A stretch of DNA of 64,000 nucleotides from a virus: positions 1 to 64,000 of the IMG/VR virus record IMGVR_UViG_3300030116_003118; one strand, 5' to 3'. The notes below the pieces were generated by a model, which was given only the letters and a program-made list of their open reading frames with translations, made no database searches and was not told where the DNA came from. Of the stretch, positions 48,506-55,392 are shown one piece after another; the stretch's first letter is position 1, and the number at the start of each line of letters is the position of its first letter. A program made the position numbers and the translations under genes.

Positions 48506-49015
48506 ATGGAAGATATTGAGTGGGATTCAGTAAAGATAAAAGTAAACACTATGCTTGAAGGAAACGCAGAAGTAGGTGACATACCTTCTGATGTCGTTAC
48601 CCTAGCACAGATGTTAATAACGACAGGAGATAATAACTCCTCAACAAGAGATAGCCTGACTAACAGCATTAAGGACATGCTAAAGCCATACGCAGGATAT
48701 CCGTGGAAGAGAGGCAATCAGGGCATTCTACCAGCCGCAGCCCGCGCTGTAGTAGATTCTGCAACTGATAACATCAGAGAAGCAGCAAGAACGTTCTTTA
48801 ACGAGACTTCGCAGTATTCTCAGCCACTTCTGCGAAAGCACGGTAAGAGCAAGGGTTCCCCTGTTTACGCCGATGCTGACGAGTATGCAAACGAACTTGC
48901 ATCAAAGGCTCGTAAGGCAGCAACACAACTCTTCAAGGATGGAGAGTGGGATGGTTCGCTATCCGGCCTTGCTGCTTGTGCGGCTTATGATGACGTAACT
49001 ACGGAGGATGAGTGA
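48506..49015 (+). CDS. Paralogous regulatory-region protein 2
   Basis: 169 residues (MEDIEWDSVKIKVNTMLEG...), a diverged copy of the 45914-46459 product. Common features are a helical N-terminus, G-D-x-N-x-S-T-R, then L-R-x-H-G-K-S-x-G and an E-Y-A-[NK]-E-[LM] helix. Alanine-rich and acidic overall. It has its own TATA box and GGTGAT. Strong expression is suggested by GC-rich codons. No known family; a nucleic-acid-binding or RNA-chaperone role beside the RNA array is only a guess. Confidence 0.7.
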   Translation: MEDIEWDSVKIKVNTMLEGNAEVGDIPSDVVTLAQMLITTGDNNSSTRDSLTNSIKDMLKPYAGYPWKRGNQGILPAAARAVVDSATDNIREAARTFFNETSQYSQPLLRKHGKSKGSPVYADADEYANELASKARKAATQLFKDGEWDGSLSGLAACAAYDDVTTEDE

Positions 49016-49028
49016 TTATCCTCCGTAG
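48999..49028 (+). terminator. Hairpin across the stop codon of 48506-49015
   Basis: CTACGGAGGAT (48999-49009) pairs with ATCCTCCGTAG (49018-49028), 11 bp, with the stop TGA in the loop. A second strong hairpin follows at 49050-49120. Confidence 0.6.
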
Positions 49029-49189
49029 CCTATAGTTCGGGTGCATTTTCTCGGAGAGTGGGAATAGGGTCTTTAATGGCCTTATTCCCCTCTCCCTCTT
49101 TTCAGGTTCTTATTTCCGAGCAAAGCAGAAATAGAACCATATGGTATTAGGTTCATTATGAGAGGTGGGGCGCGAGGTGTGCCGCACCA

Positions 49190-49197
49190 TTTATATG
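49190..49197 (+). promoter_or_regulatory. Candidate TATA box of the plus-strand operon
   Basis: TTTATATG, 45 bases downstream of the palindrome at 49137. A transcript from here would have a leader of about 400 bases before the first gene at 49621. Tentative. Confidence 0.35.
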
Positions 49198-49349
49198 TTC
49201 TCAAGAATCCTATGGAATGCTAATCAGTATTGTCAGTATTTGAGACAGGAAAGTGCATAGTTTTCTAATGACAGTATATGAAAGAATCTAAATTAATGGC
49301 GTAAAATATTCTAGCCGTTAAAACAGATAGAAACTCTGGGTGGAGAATG

Positions 49350-49415
49350 TGGTTCTATATGATATATTATATCCATTATCAATACCCATATCTATATGAC
49401 ATATCCTATATGATA
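49350..49415. repeat. AT-rich direct repeats
   Basis: Three copies of [TC]CTATATGA[TC]AT with partly palindromic ATATCATAT cores. Position upstream of the early operon fits origin iterons or an operator. Confidence 0.5.
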
Positions 49416-49620
49416 TGATAAGGAGGATTCCCTCTGAGTAAAAGAAGTCACGATATGTCATGTTTCTACTCTTTCTAGTTAGCGATAATAACGAAGTTGG
49501 GATGATGTGTTAGGAAATGAATAAGAAGTTAGTATATTGTATATTATTATATTTTTATTATTATTATACTATTATATTACCCACCACCACCACCACCACT
49601 CGGTATGGGGGGGTGTAAAA

Positions 49621-49752
49621 ATGAGAAAAATAGAAAGATATCAGAAGGATGCACAAGATGCTCACTTTACGGGAATATGTGGGCATATTATCTTTATTTC
49701 TCAGGTAGAAATTCGTGAGAATAAACCGAGGACACTTTTAACAGGTGAATAA
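49621..49752 (+). CDS. Small protein at the start of the early operon
   Basis: 43 residues from the ATG at 49621 (MRKIERYQKDAQDAHF...), preceded by GGGGGGGTGTAAAA; that GGTGTAAA leader also precedes the ATGs at 55655 and 55942. The longer frame upstream translates AT and (CAC)n repeats and is rejected. A C-G-H near the middle. Function unknown. Confidence 0.5.
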   Translation: MRKIERYQKDAQDAHFTGICGHIIFISQVEIRENKPRTLLTGE

Positions 49753-49753
49753 A

Positions 49754-50356
49754 ATGAGAGTAAATTGGAACAAAAAGGATGAAAAGAAGATAGTTTCCCT
49801 TTGGAATAAAGGAACTAAAATAAAGGATATCGTTAAAGCGTTTCCAGAAAGAACCATTGGTTCAGTAACGAATAAGATATACCGTATGCAAAGTGAGGGG
49901 ATTTTGGTTAGCCGACATAAAGATGGCAAGAATCCACCCTCGTTAAATCAAACAAAGAAAGGTAAAAAATCAAAGTTACCTGCCACGATTGAAGAGGCAA
50001 TGAAGAAAAACATGCCTTATCTTGAGCAGGAGAGAAACTTCAGCACTAAGGATTTTACTGATTTCTTTTCTAAGGCTGATAGAGTGATGGAAAACGATGA
50101 GTCTTCCATTTCTATCATAGCAGTAGTTAGAGAAATCGAGCAATTTTTACTGAGCAAGAACGCACAGTACGGAGATAGTGCGCTAAATCCTATTCGTGTA
50201 TTTTCAAAAGCAGACAAATCTGAGCAATTGAAAGTAAGAATAGATGATAAACTTAATAGGTTAATGCAAGGCAACGCTGATTTGGAGTCAGATGAAGATG
50301 TCATCAAAGACTTAATCGGCTATTTGATTTTGTTATTAATTCATTTAAGAGAATAA
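49754..50356 (+). CDS. SANT/HTH plus nucleotide-modification-associated domain protein
   Basis: 200 residues from the ATG at 49754 (MRVNWNKKDEKKIVSLW), after GGTGAATAAA. Residues 1-50 look like a Myb/SANT-type HTH (W...K-I-V-S-L-W-N-K-G...R-T-I-G-S-V-T-N-K-I-Y-R-M). Residues 125-195 (A-Q-Y-G-D-S-A-L-N-P-I-R-V-F...R-I-D-D-K-L-N-R-L...ED-V-x-K-D-L-I-G-Y-L-I-L-L) match the Nmad1/DUF1599-type domain linked to DNA base modification. It suggests modified viral DNA or nucleotide handling. Confidence 0.7.
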   Translation: MRVNWNKKDEKKIVSLWNKGTKIKDIVKAFPERTIGSVTNKIYRMQSEGILVSRHKDGKNPPSLNQTKKGKKSKLPATIEEAMKKNMPYLEQERNFSTKDFTDFFSKADRVMENDESSISIIAVVREIEQFLLSKNAQYGDSALNPIRVFSKADKSEQLKVRIDDKLNRLMQGNADLESDEDVIKDLIGYLILLLIHLRE

Positions 50357-50865
50357 GACTCCCCGCAAGGAGACAGGGTTTGTATGAATAAAAACGGTAA
50401 AGTTACCTCCTATCCTATGGTAGTGGAATCTACCAATACAAGGGAATTTTCGCTTTCCCTACCGTTCCCATCAATTCCCAATCAAAGGCGTGAAGCAGAT
50501 AATCCAATGCTTTCGGCACATAATGTGTGGAATTATCAATTGCCCCGCCACGTTCACGGAAGCAGACAATTAAATTTTAAACATGTTAATACATGTTAGT
50601 GTGGTTTTAACCGAGTAATAAAAGATACTTTGCTGGGCAGCAAATCTTATTTCCTTCAAAAGGTTGTGTATCTTTTTCCACAATTAAACTCTTCGGAGCA
50701 AGGGTGTAACGAATAAAAGAATTGGCTAAAGATAGGTTTGTGTTTCGGTAAGTCTATCCTTCATCAAGTTACAAAGGCACACAGTTTTTCGTTTTGCTGT
50801 TCATATTTCCGATAACCTTATTCTAGGTTTCAAATCGGGCCTTTGCCTGCCCTTGCTCCTTTCAA
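50357..50865. other. Noncoding region with a three-way-junction RNA candidate
   Basis: At 50621-50675 AAAGATAC pairs with GTATCTTT (8 bp) around hairpins TTTGCT/AGCAAA and CCTT/AAGG, followed by TTTT. Other short hairpins (CTCC/GGAG at about 50360, AACCT/AGGTT near 50815) lie around it. A 71-codon frame at 50384-50599 has no support and overlaps hairpin repeats. The region probably forms a precursor transcript leading into the tRNA. Confidence 0.5.
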
Positions 50866-50952
50866 TGCGGGATTCCCAAGTATGGTCAAAGGGGCCGGAC
50901 TTAAGATTCGGTGCGTAGTGCTTCGGGGGTTCAAATCCCCCTCCCGCAACCA
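50866..50952 (+). tRNA. tRNA-Leu (anticodon UAA), CCA encoded
   Basis: Acceptor arm TGCGGGA pairs with TCCCGCA, followed by discriminator A and an encoded CCA. Anticodon arm CCGGA-CTTAAGA-TTCGG gives anticodon UAA. T arm GGGGG-TTCAAAT-CCCCC. A long variable arm is present as in type II tRNAs. It serves UUA codons, common in this AT-rich genome. Confidence 0.9.
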
Positions 50953-50976
50953 TTCAAAATAATAGATGTGATAACA

Positions 50977-51507
50977 ATGAATATATTTGTATTAGATGAA
51001 AACCCAAAAACAGCAGCACAAATGATGAACGACAAACATGTGGTAAAAATGCCATTAGAAAGTTTACAGATGATTTCAACATGTATGACTTTACGAGGAT
51101 TCAATGGCCCTTATCGCAAGTCATTTGCTTATCATCCTTGTACCATATGGGCAAGACAAACAAGTGAGAATCTTGTTTGGTTGATTGAGCATTTCAAAGC
51201 ATTGTGCGAAGAATATACGTTGAGATATAACAAAGTTCACAAGTGTCAAAAGACCTTTGAACAATCAGAAGATGAGGTAAAGAAATTGATTGAGTATTTA
51301 CCTAAAGATGGACTTACACCATTCGCTATTGCAATCAGCCCTGATATGTTTTGCAGAAAGGTAGAAGGCTTTGATAGTCTTTCTGCTGTAGATAAATATC
51401 GTTTGTATTATCTACATGACAAAAAACATATTGCTGATTGGAAAACAAAACCGCCTCAATGGTGGACAGACTTTTACAAGATGGAGGAAGAATATGGGTT
51501 GCAATAA
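50977..51507 (+). CDS. Pyrimidine dimer glycosylase/endonuclease V-like protein
   Basis: 176 residues from the ATG at 50977 (MNIFVLDENPKTAAQM...), 25 bases after the tRNA. The pattern M-N-I-F-V-L-D-E-N-P...M-x-D-K-H-V-V-K-M-x-L-E-S-x-Q and H-P-C-T-I-W...N-x-x-W-L matches a phage family annotated as pyrimidine dimer DNA glycosylase-like. DNA repair is the likely function, the exact activity uncertain. A longer frame running into the tRNA is rejected. Confidence 0.7.
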   Translation: MNIFVLDENPKTAAQMMNDKHVVKMPLESLQMISTCMTLRGFNGPYRKSFAYHPCTIWARQTSENLVWLIEHFKALCEEYTLRYNKVHKCQKTFEQSEDEVKKLIEYLPKDGLTPFAIAISPDMFCRKVEGFDSLSAVDKYRLYYLHDKKHIADWKTKPPQWWTDFYKMEEEYGLQ

Positions 51508-51667
51508 GTGTATTAATGGAGTAATAATGAAACAAATTAGTTTGGCTGAATTTGTTCCAGAACCGTGTGATTGCGTAGTTGAGGATTGGTTTAAATCCCT
51601 ACGCAAGAGTTATAGCCAAGATGAAGCAGGAGAGAAACAGAATGACGAGTTGGAAAAAGACCAATAA
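51494..51667 (+). CDS. Small zinc-ribbon protein
   Basis: 57 residues (MGCNKCINGVIMKQISL...), with C-N-K-C near the N-terminus and P-C-D-C-V at residues 28-32: a minimal zinc site. It overlaps the previous gene by 14 bases. Unknown. Confidence 0.55.
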   Translation: MGCNKCINGVIMKQISLAEFVPEPCDCVVEDWFKSLRKSYSQDEAGEKQNDELEKDQ

Positions 51668-52028
51668 GACAATGTTAAGAATCCATTATTCAATGGATAA
51701 ATATAGAGAGAATGAAGAAGGAATGCCTATTGAAACGCTAGAAGGTGAGTTGGCTTATGTTAACTTACCATTTGCTTCTACGTTTCTAAACATAGAAGAT
51801 AAGGATGGTAAGATGTATAGTATATCAAGAGATTGTATCTTTAAGATTGATTGGCTATCACTGCCAAAGTGGACTAAGTTAACAGAATCCCATGTAGTTG
51901 ATTCAGCAAAGATGAGATTAAAGAATCTAAGCAGAGAGATTGAAGAGGAACAAAAGAGATTTAATTCTCAAGAGGCTCTCGATGATATGCTTGACGACCA
52001 TGCTAAGAAAGGAATTGAAACTACATGA
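51642..52028 (+). CDS. Unknown early protein
   Basis: 128 residues from the ATG at 51642 (MTSWKKTNKTMLRIHYS), chosen because GGAG lies about eight bases upstream; an ATG at 51672 is a second option without a ribosome site. Beta-rich centre (VNLPFASTFLNIEDKDGKMY) then helices. The N-terminus is not a W-tag. Confidence 0.55.
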   Translation: MTSWKKTNKTMLRIHYSMDKYRENEEGMPIETLEGELAYVNLPFASTFLNIEDKDGKMYSISRDCIFKIDWLSLPKWTKLTESHVVDSAKMRLKNLSREIEEEQKRFNSQEALDDMLDDHAKKGIETT

Positions 52029-52123
52029 ATATGTATAAGGCATTAAGAAGATATGGTAAGAAACCTAGAATAAGAGATTATTTACTAGGTGGCGAAACAA
52101 GCGAATGTAGTTCAGGTGATTAA
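52025..52123 (+). CDS. 32-residue basic protein
   Basis: Product MNMYKALRRYGKKPRIRDYL ending GETSECSSGD. ATGA overlap with the preceding gene. Unknown. Confidence 0.55.
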   Translation: MNMYKALRRYGKKPRIRDYLLGGETSECSSGD

Positions 52124-52124
52124 A

Positions 52125-52271
52125 ATGATAGAGATATTAAATATGGATTGGATAAAAGAAATGGAATATACTTGGAGCGACTTTAATAGTGTGTTCTTTG
52201 TATATGCAATAGGTGTAGCGGCATGTGTTGCTGTTGCAGTTTATTATAATGTAGAAATAGAAGAGTGGTAA
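52125..52271 (+). CDS. Small single-pass membrane protein
   Basis: 48 residues (MIEILNMDWIKEMEYTW...), one transmembrane segment SVFFVYAIGVAACVAVAVYY and an acidic tail. AGGTGAT nine bases upstream of the ATG. Unknown; early membrane proteins often alter host envelopes. Confidence 0.6.
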   Translation: MIEILNMDWIKEMEYTWSDFNSVFFVYAIGVAACVAVAVYYNVEIEEW

Positions 52272-52272
52272 T

Positions 52273-52542
52273 ATGAGAATGGAACCAATAGAAACAGTTA
52301 AGAGAGAAATAGAATTTTCCTTAGTTGATGATGAGGACATGCCTCCTATTATCATTACTATGGATAGAGATGATAACCCCAAAGTAGTAATTAATCGAAA
52401 TTATGACATATGGTTGAGTCTGCACCGTAAAACCATTGGTGGTTGTGCAGAAGCATTGTATGGTAAAATAGATGATTTACTAACAGCCCATCTTAGAGAC
52501 CAAAGAATGTATGAAAAGATGGATAGAGATATGGGGGCTTAA
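52273..52542 (+). CDS. Small acidic protein
   Basis: 89 residues (MRMEPIETVKREIEFSL...). Beta strands PIIITMDRDDNPKVVINRN then two helices. One base after the previous stop. Ends MDRDMGA at a G-run from which a frameshift into the next zinc ribbon is conceivable. Confidence 0.6.
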   Translation: MRMEPIETVKREIEFSLVDDEDMPPIIITMDRDDNPKVVINRNYDIWLSLHRKTIGGCAEALYGKIDDLLTAHLRDQRMYEKMDRDMGA

Positions 52543-52544
52543 AC

Positions 52545-52655
52545 ATCAGTGGCATCGTTACAGTTAGATGCGAAACGTGTGATAAATGGATAGCACAAGG
52601 ACTAAGATGGTGCAAAGAATGTATAGAAAAACAAATAGAAGAGGAATCAAAATGA
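52545..52655 (+). CDS. Zinc ribbon without a canonical start codon
   Basis: Frame ...GIVTVRCETCDKWIAQGLRW then CKECIEKQIEEESK, a good C-E-T-C...C-K-E-C zinc ribbon whose stop overlaps the next ATG (ATGA). No ATG or GTG lies between the upstream stop (52540-52542) and the ribbon. It may start at a rare codon (ATC, TTA) or be reached by a -1 slip at the GGGGG at 52532-52536. Start coordinate is nominal. Confidence 0.45.
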   Translation: MSGIVTVRCETCDKWIAQGLRWCKECIEKQIEEESK

Positions 52656-52831
52656 TGGAATTTAAAACAAAACAAGGAACAACAAGTTTCAATAGAGAAT
52701 GTATATGTGCTTATACAGTATATGTAAACAGTCAGAACCAAAGACTAGTTGATGTGCATATAAACGGTGGTTCAATATTTACCGTTTTAGCAGGGTCAAC
52801 AAAGGATTTTTTGGGGTGGATGAATGAGTAG
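52652..52831 (+). CDS. Small beta-rich protein
   Basis: 59 residues from the ATG at 52652 (MMEFKTKQGTTSFNREC...), with ATGA overlap supporting this start. An open beta-strand pattern similar to SH3-like or OB-like minis (VDVHINGGSIFTVLAGS). Unknown. Confidence 0.55.
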   Translation: MMEFKTKQGTTSFNRECICAYTVYVNSQNQRLVDVHINGGSIFTVLAGSTKDFLGWMNE

Positions 52832-53114
52832 ATGGTTATTAGCAATGGATGGTAGCCCGGCGGCTAAAGATAAATTGATAACAAGTCTTCTTAAAGGAGA
52901 AAAGAAGGCTAAGAATGTTATAAGAGAAATAGACCACATAGCCAGTACGCTTGAACCCTACCTACGATGTGATAAGTCACATATTCTTCTCAACGAAATA
53001 TACCAATTAACTAGGCCATATATTCGTAATAAGTCTGTGGAGGAACAAATACTTGAGTTAAAGGAACAAGTCAAGACATTGGAAAAGACTATTGATATGA
53101 TGGAGGAAGAATAA
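52824..53114 (+). CDS. Small helical coiled-coil protein
   Basis: 96 residues (MSRWLLAMDGSPAAKD...). C-terminal coiled coil EEQILELKEQVKTLEKTIDM. Overlaps both neighbours by a few bases. Unknown. Confidence 0.55.
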   Translation: MSRWLLAMDGSPAAKDKLITSLLKGEKKAKNVIREIDHIASTLEPYLRCDKSHILLNEIYQLTRPYIRNKSVEEQILELKEQVKTLEKTIDMMEEE

Positions 53115-53218
53115 TGGCTAAGTTTTATTGTGAAGTATGTGGCTTTGGTATACCATTTGGTTCAATACACAAAGGCCGCAACGGTTGTGCTAAATGCAGA
53201 AAGGAGATGAATAGATGA
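53114..53218 (+). CDS. 34-residue zinc-ribbon protein
   Basis: Product MAKFYCEVCGFGIPFGSIHK then GRNGCAKCRKEMNR: C-x2-C-x15-C-x2-C. It overlaps the upstream stop by one base and the downstream start by four, which is strong support. Confidence 0.7.
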   Translation: MAKFYCEVCGFGIPFGSIHKGRNGCAKCRKEMNR

Positions 53219-53517
53219 GAAAGTTTGTAGCGTTAGCATGGGAAGATGGTAAGGCTAGGGATTTGAAGCAGTATATCTATGTTAATAATATTACAATGGA
53301 TATTCTTCATTTCCCGTATAACGAAATGTTATTTAAGGAATTAGGTATGAAACCTGAAACCCCTGTAACATTATTTGAGGTAAAAGGAGAAAAATATATC
53401 AAGTTGGCAGAAACCTTTGAGAACATTTATAAAATGTATCGTGGAGGTCTGTTAGACGAGATACCCGATGAAATTAACCTTGACAAGCGAGATGTGAAAA
53501 ATGATGGGGATGAGTAA
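53215..53517 (+). CDS. Thioredoxin-like protein without the CxxC
   Basis: 100 residues. It aligns with its neighbour: NNITMDILHFPYNEMLFKEL with a cis-Pro-like P-V-T-L, and F-E-N-I-Y-K-M-Y-R-G-G-L-L with L-N-E-I-Y-K-M-L-G-A-G-L-L. The N-terminal active-site cysteines are missing (AWEDGKARDL), so it should be redox-inactive. Perhaps a binding partner or divergent duplicate. Confidence 0.55.
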   Translation: MRKFVALAWEDGKARDLKQYIYVNNITMDILHFPYNEMLFKELGMKPETPVTLFEVKGEKYIKLAETFENIYKMYRGGLLDEIPDEINLDKRDVKNDGDE

Positions 53518-53808
53518 ATGAGAGAACTATTGGTGTTTTCAACAGAAAACTGTGAACCATGCAAGCAATTGTATAGTTACTGCCAATCAAATAACAAATC
53601 GTGGGAGTTTGTATATCCATCTGCTTATGCAGACTTATACAGAGAGTTAAACGTAAAAACTGCTCCGACTCTTGTAGAAAAGAAAAATGGAAACTACAGT
53701 GTTCTTGCTGTAGGACTAAATGAAATCTATAAGATGCTTGGTGCAGGACTATTAGAAGACACATGGGAAGTAGAATTAAGAGATAAAAAGGTGAATGAAG
53801 ATGAGTAG
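53518..53808 (+). CDS. Thioredoxin/glutaredoxin-like protein
   Basis: 96 residues (MRELLVFSTENCEPCKQLYS). Active-site C12-E-P-C15 after a first strand, and a cis-proline region T-A-P-T-L-V, are hallmarks. It could reduce the C-terminal cysteines of the ribonucleotide reductase encoded 2.5 kb downstream. Abuts the upstream paralog. Confidence 0.75.
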   Translation: MRELLVFSTENCEPCKQLYSYCQSNNKSWEFVYPSAYADLYRELNVKTAPTLVEKKNGNYSVLAVGLNEIYKMLGAGLLEDTWEVELRDKKVNEDE

Positions 53809-53941
53809 TAAAACAGTATATCAATCAGATGATGGCCCTGTAATGACCATGAGTTTAAAGGAATATCATAAGATGGTTAAAGAATTAAACTATCTTAGAG
53901 TAGAAGTAAAGAAGTTGGAGAGTCAATTAAATGGCTCCTAA
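53801..53941 (+). CDS. 46-residue coiled-coil protein
   Basis: Product MSSKTVYQSDDGPVMTMSLK... to YLRVEVKKLESQLNGS. It overlaps both neighbours (8 and 11 bases). A C-terminal leucine-heptad stretch. Unknown. Confidence 0.6.
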   Translation: MSSKTVYQSDDGPVMTMSLKEYHKMVKELNYLRVEVKKLESQLNGS

Positions 53942-54206
53942 ACTTAAACCACCAAGAATATGTAGAATATGTGGTTTATCTGAACACACAAACGGTGTTT
54001 GGTGTGATAGATTTAACCCAATCTATTTCAGTGATAAAGTGTATTATGCTAACAATGAAGCATCAGAAGGACACGCTATCTGTCTAAAGTTAGAAGCACA
54101 GGCCAAGTTATATGGTAGAAGTTCAGTTCTAACAAAGGCAAAAGATAAATATAGAAATGATAAATGGGTGTATGTGAATAGAATGCATATATCCGAAGAA
54201 GAATAA
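53931..54206 (+). CDS. Small zinc-binding protein
   Basis: 91 residues (MAPKLKPPRICRICGLSEHT). Zinc candidates C-R-I-C-G-x-x-E-H...W-C-D-R and a later H-A-I-C. Unknown; basic. Confidence 0.6.
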   Translation: MAPKLKPPRICRICGLSEHTNGVWCDRFNPIYFSDKVYYANNEASEGHAICLKLEAQAKLYGRSSVLTKAKDKYRNDKWVYVNRMHISEEE

Positions 54207-54225
54207 AAATAGGGAGAACGAGAAA

Positions 54226-55392
54226 ATGACAGATTTAATACCAAAGCGAGCATTAGGAAATGGTCGTTGGGATAGAAAACTAAAAGAAAGAATGACAAAC
54301 TTATCAAAGGCTGATAATTATGATGATGCTAAACATGAGTGGATTGCTACCGGAAAGGTTTGGTGGCATGAAATAGGTGATGAAGATAATCCACCTGATT
54401 GGGTTGCACAACACCAGAACAAGTGTTTATGTGGTCACGATATTGTTTATCATTTTGAAATTCATAACACTGAAACTGATGTTAGAGAATGTGTGGGTTC
54501 AGACCACATAAACTCTTATCTGATTCTTCGTGCTATTCGTGAAGAAACAGGACTAGAAGATGATTACATTACTGACGAGATGATTGAGGAATGGATTACC
54601 GTCAGAGTTGAAGCATTGAAAAAGAATGCTTGGTGGAATATGCATGGTGAACATTTCACTAGTATGTTTGATGCAGTCAAAGATATTGACCTTAGAGTTA
54701 ATGTTAGAAGAACAGGTAAGAAATACTACGATAATGTTCTAAGAATGTATAGAGACAAAACACAGATAAGAAAGCGTAGTGAAGGTAACTACGGAGAACC
54801 GGGTTATAAGATGGCTTCTATTGTATGGCGATGGAATCACCCTGATAACCCAAAGGCTCAAATTAACAAGAAAGGATGGCCTAACAAGAAACTGTATAAT
54901 GACACAATGATGTTCTTTTACACACTTGAGAAGGCTAAGGCCATCATCAAAAAAGAGGATGATTTTGTCAAGGAGCGACTTGAAGATATAAGAAAAGCCG
55001 ATGAAATTCAGGAGAACAGAAAGAAGGCGGCAATAGAAAGACGCAAAAGAGTTGTTGAAACCGTTGAAGAGATTACACATCAGCCTAAATTTTTGGAGAT
55101 GTGTGAGTATTACGGTCTAGAACCTTTCGTTCCAGAACAAGGAAAGGACAATTGGGAGGAAAGATTCTTAACAGATATCAAACACAAGATGGTTAGAGGC
55201 AACCCATTAACAGATAAACAACTGAATAAACTATGGGAAATACTTGATAAAACAAAAAGAGATGCGACTCCCGCAACTCAAAAACAAAAAGATTACTTAA
55301 TTCGACTAGGATATGAAGGGGATATTGATAACATCAGTAAATCAGATGCTAGTGATGAAATAAGTAGAATAAGAAAGGAGAGAACACAATGA
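54226..55392 (+). CDS. Zinc-containing early protein, unknown
   Basis: 388 residues. Residues 65-95 hold C-L-C-G-H-D-I...C-V-G-S-D-H-I, a zinc-ribbon-like pattern in which the later ligands could be C and H; a long coiled coil spans 230-290; and the C-terminal 45 residues (P-A-T-Q-K-Q-K-D-Y-L-I-R-L-G-Y) resemble the small T-x-x-Q-x-x-x-[IL]-x-x-L-G-Y domain found in many phage proteins. Possibly involved in DNA replication or nucleotide modification; not recognised with confidence. Confidence 0.6.
   Translation: MTDLIPKRALGNGRWDRKLKERMTNLSKADNYDDAKHEWIATGKVWWHEIGDEDNPPDWVAQHQNKCLCGHDIVYHFEIHNTETDVRECVGSDHINSYLILRAIREETGLEDDYITDEMIEEWITVRVEALKKNAWWNMHGEHFTSMFDAVKDIDLRVNVRRTGKKYYDNVLRMYRDKTQIRKRSEGNYGEPGYKMASIVWRWNHPDNPKAQINKKGWPNKKLYNDTMMFFYTLEKAKAIIKKEDDFVKERLEDIRKADEIQENRKKAAIERRKRVVETVEEITHQPKFLEMCEYYGLEPFVPEQGKDNWEERFLTDIKHKMVRGNPLTDKQLNKLWEILDKTKRDATPATQKQKDYLIRLGYEGDIDNISKSDASDEISRIRKERTQ

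Larger units (their letters stand above)
44261..49144. repeat. CCATATGG palindrome array
   Basis: Perfect copies at 44397, 44540, 44670, 45859, 46561, 46867, 47167, 47647, 47952, 48218, 48402 and 49137, plus a near copy (GCATATGG) at 44260. Most extend to ACCATATGGT. Elsewhere in the window I noticed only one other copy, inside a gene at 51143. An 8-base palindrome is expected about once in the whole window by chance. Copies separate the structured segments and lie 20-31 bases upstream of the TATA boxes of three genes. At 45859 the site is bracketed by GCAAAGC and GCTTTGC. Confidence 0.85.
49016..49620. other. Noncoding region: hairpins, AT-rich repeats, (CCA)n tract
   Basis: Contains hairpin M (CTCGGA 49050-49055 / TCCGAG 49115-49120, with GGGAATAGG / CCTTATTCCC inside), the last palindrome (49137), a TATA-like TTTATATG (49190-49197, plus strand), three AT-rich direct repeats CTATATGAYAT (49350-49415), a long A/T run (about 49530-49579), and a (CAC)n trinucleotide tract followed by a G-run (49581-49616). 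An origin of replication is a possibility. Confidence 0.6.

Noticed and set aside
48206-48717. Minus-strand frames over the pseudoknot and the 48506 gene
   Set aside because: They run antisense to a well-supported gene with TATA box and ribosome site, and cross structured RNA.
49537-49620. Open frame translating as a hydrophobic stretch with six histidines
   Set aside because: It is a reading of the A/T run and (CAC)n repeats; the real start is probably the ATG at 49621 with a ribosome site.
50384-50599. 71-codon open frame before the tRNA
   Set aside because: No ribosome site, no recognisable protein pattern, and it covers short inverted repeats; more likely part of a noncoding transcript.
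51143-51150. CCATATGG inside a gene
   Set aside because: Encodes a normal T-I-W in the glycosylase-like protein; a chance copy outside the array.
51642-51680. MTSWKKTNK start, similar to the W-tag
   Set aside because: It lacks the hydrophobic pair and lies in the early operon; resemblance is limited to S-W-K.
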